Numbered from the stretch's first letter, positions 1 to 6,575 are shown. The stretch is 9,718 nt of DNA from Chlorobium sp. (GCA_028277485.1 JANQGE010000025.1:1-9718); one strand, 5' to 3'. Translations and numbers: made by a program. The notes: a model not told the origin generated them from the letters alone.

Positions 1-237
1 AGTAATGGCACGGCAGCCTTTGAGGTATTTTTCTGGTCATGCTTGTCACTAAGCTCGGCGAAGCCGAAGCGCCGTCACTTGTCACTACTCTTTTGCCAAC
101 TGATTCCCTTTCGATCCCGAAACCCGATCCCGACCCCGATTTCCGATTAAGTTTTTTTCTTCCTCTGGTGAATTACCAGGGTAAGAAAGTGCGGTTGGTA
201 CGGCGGTGATTATTTTTTTAATGTAAATTTCCCTCAG
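1..237. other. Non-coding spacer left of the Rieske gene
   Basis: No convincing reading frame is seen here. The stretch contains three GTCACT hexamers (45-50, 74-79, 81-86), a hairpin at 53-70 (GCTCGGC and GCCGAAGC arms, one bulged base, GAA loop), and a C-rich repeat block at 116-146 described separately. The last 40 bases are T-rich. No clear promoter could be picked out. Confidence 0.6.
45..147 (+). repeat. Dispersed intergenic repeat, copy 1
   Basis: Three GTCACT units are followed by ACTCTTTTGCCAACTG and then a block of CCCGA-type words (116-146). The 31 bases at 116-146 match the reverse complement of 4863-4893 with one mismatch, and the three GTCACT hexamers recur there as AGTGAC at 4905-4910, 4918-4923 and 4925-4930. 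The two blocks are therefore the same composite repeat in opposite orientation. Function is unknown. It lies outside genes in both places. Confidence 0.7.
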
Positions 238-265
238 ATGGGCTCAAACGCTAATCACCAATCAC

Positions 266-270
266 GAGGA
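266..270 (+). promoter_or_regulatory. Ribosome binding site deciding the Rieske gene start
   Basis: GAGGA ends six bases before the ATG at 277. The in-frame upstream ATG at 238 has no comparable purine-rich site, so 277 is preferred as the start. Confidence 0.6.
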
Positions 271-276
271 CAAATC

Positions 277-693
277 ATGGGCGTTCAGAAACTTGACAGG
301 AACTTTTTTCAGCGCTTGTTCGGCATCTGCGCAACACGCAAGCCGTCGCAGCAGGAAGGCTGGAAGGTGGCCGGAAGAAAAATCAGCATTGATCTCAATG
401 CAATGCCTGAGCTGAAGGATAACGGTTCAGCGGTCCGTATTGAAGGCAAAGATATTGAAGAACCGGTACTGGTTGTACATGGCGACGACGGGGCGTACCA
501 TGCATTCAGGAACCGCTGCACTCACGGTAAGCGGGCGCTTGATCCCGTGCCGGGAACAAGCACGGTTCAATGTTGCAGTGTGGGAACTTCGACGTTCAAC
601 TATGACGGATCCCTGATCGAGGGGCCGGCGAAAGGCCCTTTGGCGGTTTACGAGGTTGACCGTGCAGGTGAGAGCCTGACTATTACACTGTAA
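277..693 (+). CDS. Rieske-type [2Fe-2S] domain protein with an incomplete ligand set
   Basis: A 138-residue soluble protein with a C-terminal Rieske fold. Rieske domains bind a [2Fe-2S] cluster through C-x-H and C-x-x-H motifs and pass electrons to oxygenases, reductases or quinol-oxidising complexes. The first motif is visible as C81-T-H83. The second begins at the expected spacing with C99-C100-S-V102, so valine sits where the second histidine should be, and no histidine follows. The residues after it (GTSTFNYDG, then GPAKGPL) match the strand-turn pattern that normally follows the second ligand motif. No signal peptide or membrane segment is seen. The start at 277 is chosen over 238 because of a GAGGA site six bases upstream. 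The next gene starts eight bases after this stop, which suggests co-transcription. The fold is fairly sure. Cluster binding, redox partner and role are unknown. Confidence 0.8.
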   Translation: MGVQKLDRNFFQRLFGICATRKPSQQEGWKVAGRKISIDLNAMPELKDNGSAVRIEGKDIEEPVLVVHGDDGAYHAFRNRCTHGKRALDPVPGTSTVQCCSVGTSTFNYDGSLIEGPAKGPLAVYEVDRAGESLTITL

Positions 694-701
694 GCCGGGT
701 C

Positions 702-1157
702 ATGTTCCGAAAGATTGTTTCCGGCGGGCAGACCGGGGTTGACCGGGCAGCTCTTGACTTTGCGCTTGCTAACGGGATTGCGCATGGAGGCTGGTGCCCG
801 AAAGGAGGAAGAGCCGAGGATGGAAGATTGCCGGAAAAGTACAATCTGAAGGAAACACCCCGCAGGGATTACCGTCAGAGGACCGAATGGAATGTAAGGG
901 ATTCGGACGGTACGCTCATTATCATCAACCGCGAGCTGTCGGGAGGAACCCTTTATACTCTGGAAACGGCCCGGAGAATGGGAAAGCCCGTTATGGTTGC
1001 AGTCTTTGCGGATGAAACAGTGGAGGGACAGGTGGCGGAGTGGCTGGAAAACAACGGTATCAGGGTATTGAATATTGCAGGCCCGAGAACAAGTTCCGAG
1101 CCTGCAATCTATGATATGACACTGGAGTTTCTCCGGAAGATTTACCTGGAGCGGTAA
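702..1157 (+). CDS. Putative molybdenum cofactor carrier protein (SLOG/Rossmann-like fold)
   Basis: A 151-residue protein matching, by motif recall, the 'putative molybdenum carrier' family (Pfam PF12694), related to Moco carrier proteins that hold molybdenum cofactor before insertion into enzymes. Visible motifs are SGGQTGVDRAALDFA at residues 7-21 (nucleotide-binding-type loop), GGWCPKGGRAEDG at 29-41, RTEWNVRDSDGTLII at 60-74 and SGGT at 80-83, the usual order in the family and its full length. It is cytosolic with no membrane segments. The start follows the Rieske stop by eight bases, with only a weak purine stretch (CCGGG) upstream, so translation may be coupled. Its last 16 bases overlap the end of the convergent carB gene. 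Family assignment is firm. The ligand is not proven for most members, so Moco binding here is inference. Confidence 0.85.
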   Translation: MFRKIVSGGQTGVDRAALDFALANGIAHGGWCPKGGRAEDGRLPEKYNLKETPRRDYRQRTEWNVRDSDGTLIIINRELSGGTLYTLETARRMGKPVMVAVFADETVEGQVAEWLENNGIRVLNIAGPRTSSEPAIYDMTLEFLRKIYLER

Positions 1158-2998
1158 GCAACGTATTCCTGCAGGCTTTTGACGCCGAACTCCTGACGGC
1201 GGATACAGGCTATGGCCTGTACCGATGCTTCGGCGGCCTCGATGGTGGTGACAAACGGAACGCCGTTCATGACGGATGCTGCGCCGATAGCTTCTTCATC
1301 GTGCAAGGCCCTTTCGCCCAGCGGAGTATTGATGACGAGATCAATTTTTCCGAGGCGGATCGTGTCGAACACGTTTGGACGGCCTTCTTCTCCTACCTTG
1401 AATACTTTTTTGCATTCGAGACCGTTATCGGTGAGAAATTGCTGCGTGCCGGCCGTTGCTACAAGGTCGAATCCTATCCGGTACAACTCTTTTGCGATCC
1501 TGATAATTCTTTCGTTCTTGTCGTGATCGTTGACGCTGATGAAAACCGATCCCGATGTCGGCAATTCCATGTTTGCAGCCTGATATGCCTTTGCAAAAGC
1601 TTCGGGGAAATCATAGGCAAGGCTCATAGCCTCACCGGTAGAGCGCATTTCCGGACCAAGGTAGACGCCGGATCTAAGGAATTTCGAGAAAGGAAATACC
1701 GGTTCCTTGATGGCAAGGTGGCTCATGCCCAGTTCGTCGCAGTCCGCCAAACTGTACTCCTTGCGCAGATCGGAAAGTTTTTCCCCAAGCATTATCCGTG
1801 TGGCGATTTTAACGAGCGGGATACCTGTTGCCTTTCCGACAAACGGAACCGTGCGGCTTGCGCGGGGATTTACCTCGATAACGTAGACCTTGTTGTTCTG
1901 AGCGGCGTACTGAACATTCATCAACCCGGCCACGTTCAGGCTTTCGGCAAGCCTGCGGGTGTACTCCTTCATGGTTGCGATGACTTTGGGGTTGATGTTG
2001 TGATAAGGCAATATGGAGGTTGAATCACCGCTGTGAATGCCCGCGGCTTCGACATGCTGCATAATGCCGCTCACGATGCAGTCTGTGCTGTCGGCCAGTG
2101 CGTCGATGTCGAATTCAACTGCGGTTTCAAGGAAACGGTCGATCAGCAGGGGATATTTCTCGGAAATAAAGAGGGCCTGGTCGACGTACTCTTTGAGGGA
2201 ATCGTCGCTGTAGATGATTTTCATGGCACGTCCGCCAAGCACATAGCTGGGCCTTACCAAAACAGGATAGCCTATTCTGCCGGTGATTTCCTGCGCCTCT
2301 TCGAATGAAACCGCAGTATCGTAATCCGGATGGGGAATGTCGAGCTTGCGGAGAAGCGCGCCGAACTTTTTCCTGTCCTCGGCAAGGTCGATGCCTTTTG
2401 ACGGGGTGCCGAGGATTGTAACACCGGCTTCTTCAAGTTTCGTGGAAAGTTTCAGGGGCGTCTGACCTCCGAAACTGACGATGACACCGAGAGGCTGTTC
2501 ATGTTCCAGAATACGAATGGTGTCTTCGAAGGTAAGGGGTTCGAAGTAAAGCTTGTCGGCTATATCGTAATCGGTAGATACGGTTTCAGGGTTGCAGTTG
2601 ACCATGATGGCTTCGTAACCGGCTGCCTTGAGTGCGAAGACCGCCTGAACGCAGCAGTAATCGAACTCGATACCTTGTCCGATGCGATTGGGGCCGCCGC
2701 CCAGGATAACCACTTTTTTGCGGCCGGAACGTACCGACTCGTTTTCCTCGTCATAAGTCGAGTAGTGATAAGGAGTTTTTGCGTCAAATTCGGCCGCGCA
2801 GGTGTCTACGGTTTTAAAAACGGAATTCAGTTCGTAGTGTTTTCTCAGATTTCGAATGGCCTGGTCGGAAACATTGAAAATATAGGCAAGCTGACAGTCG
2901 GAAAAACCGTGTTCCTTTGCCTTGGAAAGGTGTTCTCTGGATAGTTTGCGAGTCAAACTGAGGACTTCTTTGGGTAAATTCGGAACTGCTGTGGTCAT
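1142..2998 (-). CDS. carB: Carbamoyl-phosphate synthase large subunit, C-terminal half
   Basis: 618 residues corresponding to the second half of CarB, whose full-length form is roughly 1,070 residues. Residues 1-85 are the end of the oligomerisation region (VDTCAAEF at 64-71). Residues about 95-470 are the carbamate-kinase ATP-grasp domain (GGGPNRIGQG 100-109, VRPSYVLGGRAM 248-259, EVNPRASRTVP 375-385). Residues about 483-618 are the MGS-like allosteric domain (VINTP 555-559). In intact CarB this half phosphorylates carbamate to carbamoyl phosphate for pyrimidines and arginine. The bicarbonate-activating half is not in this window. Bases upstream of the ATG (2999-3350) do not encode it, so the gene is genuinely split here, as known in Aquifex and some methanogens and as I recall for Chlorobiaceae. 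The reading frame is intact. No clear Shine-Dalgarno site precedes the ATG. It overlaps the convergent molybdenum-carrier gene by 16 bp at its 3' end. Confidence 0.95.
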   Translation of the reverse strand: MTTAVPNLPKEVLSLTRKLSREHLSKAKEHGFSDCQLAYIFNVSDQAIRNLRKHYELNSVFKTVDTCAAEFDAKTPYHYSTYDEENESVRSGRKKVVILGGGPNRIGQGIEFDYCCVQAVFALKAAGYEAIMVNCNPETVSTDYDIADKLYFEPLTFEDTIRILEHEQPLGVIVSFGGQTPLKLSTKLEEAGVTILGTPSKGIDLAEDRKKFGALLRKLDIPHPDYDTAVSFEEAQEITGRIGYPVLVRPSYVLGGRAMKIIYSDDSLKEYVDQALFISEKYPLLIDRFLETAVEFDIDALADSTDCIVSGIMQHVEAAGIHSGDSTSILPYHNINPKVIATMKEYTRRLAESLNVAGLMNVQYAAQNNKVYVIEVNPRASRTVPFVGKATGIPLVKIATRIMLGEKLSDLRKEYSLADCDELGMSHLAIKEPVFPFSKFLRSGVYLGPEMRSTGEAMSLAYDFPEAFAKAYQAANMELPTSGSVFISVNDHDKNERIIRIAKELYRIGFDLVATAGTQQFLTDNGLECKKVFKVGEEGRPNVFDTIRLGKIDLVINTPLGERALHDEEAIGAASVMNGVPFVTTIEAAEASVQAIACIRRQEFGVKSLQEYVAYRSR

Positions 2999-3350
2999 AC
3001 AATATCAATGTGTTTGAGGAGCTTACGGTAAAAGCTGTTGTTAACAAAAAGTATCTATCATGGTAGTCGAAAATCCGTGAAGTATACGAAAATGCAAAGG
3101 GTTATCAAAGAGGGGGTTGTATCCGAAGATTTTTTACATTACTGTACCTTAAGCAGGGTTTTGGATCGTCTGAAGGTGCCCTGAATTGAGCGATTTTCGT
3201 GGTTCTTGCAAATAGTGACAAAAGACGGGAGAAAAGTCAAAAAAAAATTCAAAAGTAAAAAGTCAAAAAAAGGGTACATGTCACCCTTTACTGTTAATGG
3301 GGTACCCGACCGCTTAATTCAAAGTTCATTAACATTTGGACAATACCGGT
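2999..3350. other. Divergent spacer between carB and ribBA
   Basis: 352 bases with no plausible gene. It must carry the promoters for carB (leftward) and ribBA (rightward), but no convincing -35/-10 pair stands out. It holds an A-rich tract with a 14-base direct repeat AAAAGTCAAAAAAA (3232-3245 and 3258-3271), a leftward terminator-like hairpin (3262-3289), the palindrome GGGTACCC (3300-3307) and a possible solitary repeat end at 3174-3187. I do not see the conserved core of an FMN riboswitch, which might have been expected ahead of a riboflavin gene. Confidence 0.6.
3262..3289 (-). terminator. Leftward Rho-independent terminator-like hairpin
   Basis: AAAGGGT (3269-3275) and ACCCTTT (3283-3289) form a perfect seven-base-pair stem around a seven-base loop. 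Read on the - strand the stem runs into a T-rich tail (3271 down to about 3257, continuing T-rich to 3239). On the + strand only TTT follows, so the orientation is leftward. It sits upstream of carB and not behind any - strand gene, so it would either cut a carB leader (attenuation) or stop antisense transcription coming out of ribBA. Confidence 0.5.
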
Positions 3351-4607
3351 ATGGAAGAGGCAAGGATTGATTCGATAGAGTCTGCAATAGAGGATATAAA
3401 AGCAGGAAAACTTGTCATTGTTATCGATGATGAGGATCGTGAGGATGAGGGCGACTTTATAGCTGCGGCCGAAAAGGTGACTCCGGAAATGGTGAACTTC
3501 ATTACCAAGGAAGCAAGGGGGCTGCTTTGTGTCGCCATAACCATGGAACGGTCGAGGGAGTTACAACTTGACCCGATGGTTCAGCGGAACACATCACAGC
3601 ATGAGACAAATTTTACCGTATCGGTTGACGCTCTTGCGGAAGGTGTGACCACCGGTATCTCGGCATATGACCGGTATATGGCAATAAAGATGCTTGGGGA
3701 TCCCGCTTCTCGTGCCGATGACTTTTCAAGACCGGGACATATTTTCCCGTTGCGTGCAATGGAAGGAGGCGTTCTTAGAAGAGTGGGGCATACCGAAGCC
3801 GCCGCAGACCTGGCGGAGCTGGCGGGATATTCTCCGGCGGGACTGCTGTGTGAGATTCTGCATGATGACGGAAGCATGGCAAGACTGCCCGAGCTCCTGA
3901 AAATAAAGCAAAAATTCGGGCTGAAACTTATTACCATAAAGGACCTTGTTGCCTACCAGATGAAGCGCAAGAAGCTGGTTTCCCGGTCGGTTGAAGCGAG
4001 ACTGCCGACAAAGTACGGGGAGTTCAAGCTGATTGCCTACGAAACATGCTGCGAAGACCATCAGCAGAACCATCTTGCATTTGTAAAAGGCGATGTTGAT
4101 ACGTATGAACCGGTCCTGGTACGTGTGCATTCGCAGTGTGCCACCGGGGATGTTTTTGCATCGCTTCGTTGCGATTGCGGCAACCAGCTCGCTGCCGCCA
4201 TGCAGCAGATCGATAAAGAAGGCAGGGGCGTTCTTGTCTACCTCATGCAGGAAGGGCGCGGTATCGGTCTCATCAACAAGCTGAAAGCATACAATCTTCA
4301 GGACAAGGGGTTCGATACTGTTGAAGCCAACGAGAAGCTCGGGTTCAAGGCTGACCTTCGGGATTACGGTATCGGCGCGCAGATTCTGCAGGATCTCGGG
4401 GTAAAGAATATGCGTTTGATGACCAACAATCCGAAAAAGATCGTCGGACTTGAAGGATACGGTCTTGAAATAGTGGAACGGGTGCCGATCGAGATTGCAC
4501 CAAATCCGCTGAACCAGGGGTACCTTGAAACCAAACGGGACAAGATGGGGCATATGATTTCGTGTTCCTGCATCTGTACGGAAGAACATGAGCGAAAAGG
4601 CAGGTGA
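3351..4607 (+). CDS. ribBA: Bifunctional 3,4-dihydroxy-2-butanone-4-phosphate synthase / GTP cyclohydrolase II
   Basis: A 418-residue cytosolic fusion enzyme supplying both precursors of riboflavin. Residues about 1-203 are the RibB domain, turning ribulose 5-phosphate into dihydroxybutanone phosphate: the acidic loop DDEDREDEGD (26-35), RPGHIFPL (127-134) and GHTEAAADL (146-154) are all present. Residues about 206-418 are the RibA domain, opening the GTP imidazole ring: zinc ligands C263, C274 and C276, EGRGIGL (301-307) and TNNPKK (358-363) are intact. Both halves therefore look active. The ATG at 3351 is chosen; an in-frame TTG at 3336 would add five residues, and neither has a strong ribosome site. 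The C-terminus ends in a Cys-rich stretch (SCSCIC), its significance unknown. There is no riboflavin-gene neighbour in the window. The gene stands between a divergent carB and a repeat-filled spacer. Confidence 0.95.
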   Translation: MEEARIDSIESAIEDIKAGKLVIVIDDEDREDEGDFIAAAEKVTPEMVNFITKEARGLLCVAITMERSRELQLDPMVQRNTSQHETNFTVSVDALAEGVTTGISAYDRYMAIKMLGDPASRADDFSRPGHIFPLRAMEGGVLRRVGHTEAAADLAELAGYSPAGLLCEILHDDGSMARLPELLKIKQKFGLKLITIKDLVAYQMKRKKLVSRSVEARLPTKYGEFKLIAYETCCEDHQQNHLAFVKGDVDTYEPVLVRVHSQCATGDVFASLRCDCGNQLAAAMQQIDKEGRGVLVYLMQEGRGIGLINKLKAYNLQDKGFDTVEANEKLGFKADLRDYGIGAQILQDLGVKNMRLMTNNPKKIVGLEGYGLEIVERVPIEIAPNPLNQGYLETKRDKMGHMISCSCICTEEHERKGR

Positions 4608-4822
4608 CAGGCTGTGGGATCAGGGGACGGTAGGCAATTTTGAAGAAGGGTCGATTCCCGATACCGATACCGACGCCGAACCCCGAAAGAAAAGGAACGA
4701 ACAAAGACTCTGTTTTTCCAGCGGCATACGGTAACAATGCTGGCGAAATTGGGGAAAAGGGTGTTCGATTCAGGAGGATGCAGCCGAGTATGAGCCTGAA
4801 ATTAAACGACAGCAGTTCTTGA

Positions 4823-4886
4823 GTCGGAAATCGGGGTCGGAAATCGGGGTCGGAAATCGGGGTCGGAAATCGGGGTCGGTATCGGG
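4823..4886. repeat. 13-bp tandem repeat, four perfect units plus one diverged
   Basis: The unit GTCGGAAATCGGG is repeated exactly at 4823-4835, 4836-4848, 4849-4861 and 4862-4874, followed by a 12-base variant GTCGGTATCGGG (4875-4886). The array is G-rich on the + strand, with GGGG at each unit junction. Its unit length is not a multiple of three and it is non-coding. Copy number is likely to vary by slippage (inference). Confidence 0.9.
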
Positions 4887-4930
4887 TTTCGGGGTCGGGA
4901 GAGTAGTGACGAGAAACAGTGACGAGTGAC
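4863..4930 (-). repeat. Dispersed intergenic repeat, copy 2 (inverted)
   Basis: Read on the - strand, three GTCACT units (4930-4925, 4923-4918, 4910-4905) are followed by a CCCGA-rich block. Bases 4893-4863 match 116-146 of copy 1 in 30 of 31 positions. This copy merges into the 13-bp tandem array, which looks like an expansion of the CCGATTTCCGACC word at the end of the repeat. Confidence 0.7.
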
Positions 4931-5011
4931 AAGAAACCCGTCTGGCGGTAGGCAATTGACAAACGGAGGGAGGAGCGGCGGCAGTCTCTTAACTTGAAAA
5001 ACTATAACTAC

Positions 5012-5017
5012 AAGGAG
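5012..5017 (+). promoter_or_regulatory. Ribosome binding site deciding the glyA start
   Basis: AAGGAG lies 12 bases before the ATG at 5030 and 18 bases before the ATG at 5036. An in-frame TTG at 4994 lies upstream of this site and would make no use of it, so 5030 is the preferred start. Confidence 0.65.
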
Positions 5018-5029
5018 AATAAACAACAC

Positions 5030-6352
5030 ATGAACATGGATGTTCTTCAGAAGCAGGATAAGGATATCTTTGATGCGATAGCCGGAGAGGTTCGCCGTCA
5101 GACGGAAACCCTCGAGCTGATTGCGTCGGAGAACTTTGCAAGCAGGGCTGTTATGGAAGCTTGTGGCTCGGTCATGACAAACAAGTATGCTGAAGGATAT
5201 CCCGGCAAGCGGTACTACGGCGGCTGTGAATTTGTCGATATTGCGGAAAACCTTGCGAGGGAACGGGCCAAAGAGCTTTTCAGATGTGAATATGTCAACG
5301 TTCAGCCTCATTCCGGTTCCAGTGCGAACATGGGGGTGCTTTTTGCTGTGCTGAAACCCGGTGACAGGATTATGGGGCTTGACCTGTCCCATGGCGGCCA
5401 TCTCACCCACGGCAGCAAGGTGAACTTCTCCGGCCAGTTTTTCGAAGCACATACATACGGTGTGGATAAAGAAACCGGCCGCATCGATATGAACAAGGTC
5501 GAGGAAATGGCCCTCGAAGTTCGTCCGAAACTTATCATCTGCGGTGCAAGCGCTTATTCCCAGGGGTTCGACTTCAAGGCATTCAGGGAAGTGGCCGATA
5601 AGGTCGGTGCTTTCCTTATGGCTGATATCGCTCATCCTGCAGGTCTTATTGCTTCTGGCTTGCTGAACGATCCCATGCCGCATTGTCACTTTGTGACTAC
5701 CACGACCCACAAGACACTGCGCGGACCCCGCGGCGGCATGATCATGATGGGACAGGATTTCGAAAATCCTCTCGGGATTGCCGTAAAAACCAAGAAAGGC
5801 ATACGTACAAAAATGATGTCCGAGGTGATCGATGCCGAGATCATGCCGGGTATTCAGGGCGGTCCTCTCATGCATATCATCGCCGCAAAAGCCGTCGCGT
5901 TTGGCGAGGTGCTGCAGCCGGAGTTCAGGGAATATGCCCTTCAGGTTTGCAGGAACGCCGCGGTCATGGCAGACAGGTTCATGAGCCTCGGCTATCATAT
6001 TGTAAGCGGCGGAACTAAAAATCATCTTATGCTGATCGATCTGCGCAACAAGAACGTTACCGGCAAGGTGGCTGAGAACCTTCTGCACGAAGCGGGCATC
6101 ACCGTGAACAAGAACATGGTGCCTTTCGACGACCGATCGCCGTTTGTTACGAGCGGTATCCGTATCGGAACGCCCGCTATGACTACCAGAGGCATGACGG
6201 AGTCTCACGCCGAAAGCATCGTCGGACTCATTGACCGTGTTATCGGCTCGGCGAGCAGCGATGATATCGAAAAGGTTTGCGCAGAGGTAAGGGAGGACAT
6301 CAACACGATGTGCGCAGGTTTGCCGCTTAATGACTTTGGCCCAACACCTTAA
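5030..6352 (+). CDS. glyA: Serine hydroxymethyltransferase
   Basis: A 440-residue cytosolic PLP enzyme that converts serine and tetrahydrofolate to glycine and 5,10-methylene-tetrahydrofolate, the main source of one-carbon units. Conserved features are LELIASENF (28-36), YAEGYPGKRYYGG (53-65), the DIAHPAG loop (199-205) and the PLP-lysine motif THKTLRGPRGG, with K228 as the Schiff-base lysine. An extra segment around residues 245-272 relative to the E. coli enzyme is, from memory, usual in Bacteroidota/Chlorobiota. The start at 5030 has AAGGAG 12 bases upstream. The stop codon TAA at 6350-6352 directly touches a MITE-like element, so the last residues (about NDFGPTP) may have been shaped by that insertion. 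The function assignment is secure. Confidence 0.96.
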   Translation: MNMDVLQKQDKDIFDAIAGEVRRQTETLELIASENFASRAVMEACGSVMTNKYAEGYPGKRYYGGCEFVDIAENLARERAKELFRCEYVNVQPHSGSSANMGVLFAVLKPGDRIMGLDLSHGGHLTHGSKVNFSGQFFEAHTYGVDKETGRIDMNKVEEMALEVRPKLIICGASAYSQGFDFKAFREVADKVGAFLMADIAHPAGLIASGLLNDPMPHCHFVTTTTHKTLRGPRGGMIMMGQDFENPLGIAVKTKKGIRTKMMSEVIDAEIMPGIQGGPLMHIIAAKAVAFGEVLQPEFREYALQVCRNAAVMADRFMSLGYHIVSGGTKNHLMLIDLRNKNVTGKVAENLLHEAGITVNKNMVPFDDRSPFVTSGIRIGTPAMTTRGMTESHAESIVGLIDRVIGSASSDDIEKVCAEVREDINTMCAGLPLNDFGPTP

Positions 6353-6492
6353 GGTGCCTCGGAAAACCTGCTAAGCGGTCCAATAGCTGCGTTGAACGGT
6401 GCTCGGAATCCTCATGTACTCGATGTACACTCCGGTTCCTGTGCTCCGTTCGCCTTGCTCTTGAACCGCTCGCTACGGTTTTTCAAGGCACC
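6353..6492 (+). mobile_element. MITE-like element, copy 1 (140 bp)
   Basis: Imperfect terminal inverted repeats, GGTGCCTCGGAAAACC (6353-6368) and GGTTTTTCAAGGCACC (6477-6492), match in 14 of 16 positions. The interior (6391-6457) matches 6991-7057 of the second element in 59 of 67 bases in the same orientation. It includes a hairpin TGTAC-TCGAT-GTACA (6415-6429). There is no coding capacity, so it would have to be moved in trans. The ends differ from those of copy 2 although the cores are alike. Target-site duplications are not evident. Confidence 0.7.
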
Positions 6493-6512
6493 GGCTCACT
6501 TGTTGGGCTGTT

Positions 6513-6561
6513 TTCGGTCGGCAGTTGGCAAAAGAATTTTGACTCGTCGCCCGTCATTTTC
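6513..6561. repeat. Fragment of the dispersed intergenic repeat
   Basis: CAGTTGGCAAAAGA (6522-6535) is the exact reverse complement of 89-102 in the first spacer. It is followed by GACTCGTCGCCCGTCATTTTC-like text resembling degenerate GTCACT units. It looks like a rearranged scrap of the repeat found at 45-147. Confidence 0.4.
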
Positions 6562-6575
6562 TTATCTGAAAAATC

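Larger units (their letters stand above)
4608..5029. other. Repeat-filled spacer between ribBA and glyA
   Basis: 422 bases without a believable gene. A 12-base direct repeat CGGTAGGCAATT occurs at 4628-4639 and 4946-4957. Between the copies lie a CCGATACC-type block (about 4655-4687), a hairpin-prone stretch (CCAGC 4718-4722 with GCTGG 4739-4743), the 13-bp tandem repeat (4823-4874) and an inverted copy of the repeat seen at 45-147. No clear terminator for ribBA is visible. A TTGACA at 4956-4961 could be a -35 element for glyA, but no matching -10 lies at the right distance. Confidence 0.6.

Noticed and set aside
238..276. Upstream ATG adding 13 residues to the Rieske protein
   Set aside because: No ribosome site precedes it, while GAGGA stands six bases before the ATG at 277.
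1301..2023. A 240-codon open frame on the + strand, antisense to carB
   Set aside because: carB is certain on the other strand; the product here has no family resemblance.
2999..3350. FMN riboswitch ahead of ribBA
   Set aside because: The conserved RFN core sequences and multi-stem layout are not seen; a short CCCGACCG resemblance at 3304-3311 is not enough.
3726..4589. A 287-codon open frame on the - strand, antisense to ribBA
   Set aside because: ribBA on the + strand has full catalytic motifs; this frame is a shadow with no domain pattern.
4718..4743. Terminator for ribBA
   Set aside because: The CCAGC/GCTGG hairpin has no following T run and a long, interrupted stem.
4823..4886. CRISPR-like array
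   Set aside because: Units are 13 bp with no spacers; it is a simple tandem repeat.
4994..5029. TTG start adding 12 residues to GlyA
   Set aside because: The AAGGAG site lies downstream of it, inside the added region, and the extension is not GlyA-like.
4802..6208. A 468-codon open frame on the - strand, antisense to glyA
   Set aside because: It lies opposite the well-supported glyA gene and begins its tail in the tandem repeat; the product shows no recognisable domain and is explained by the codon pattern of glyA.
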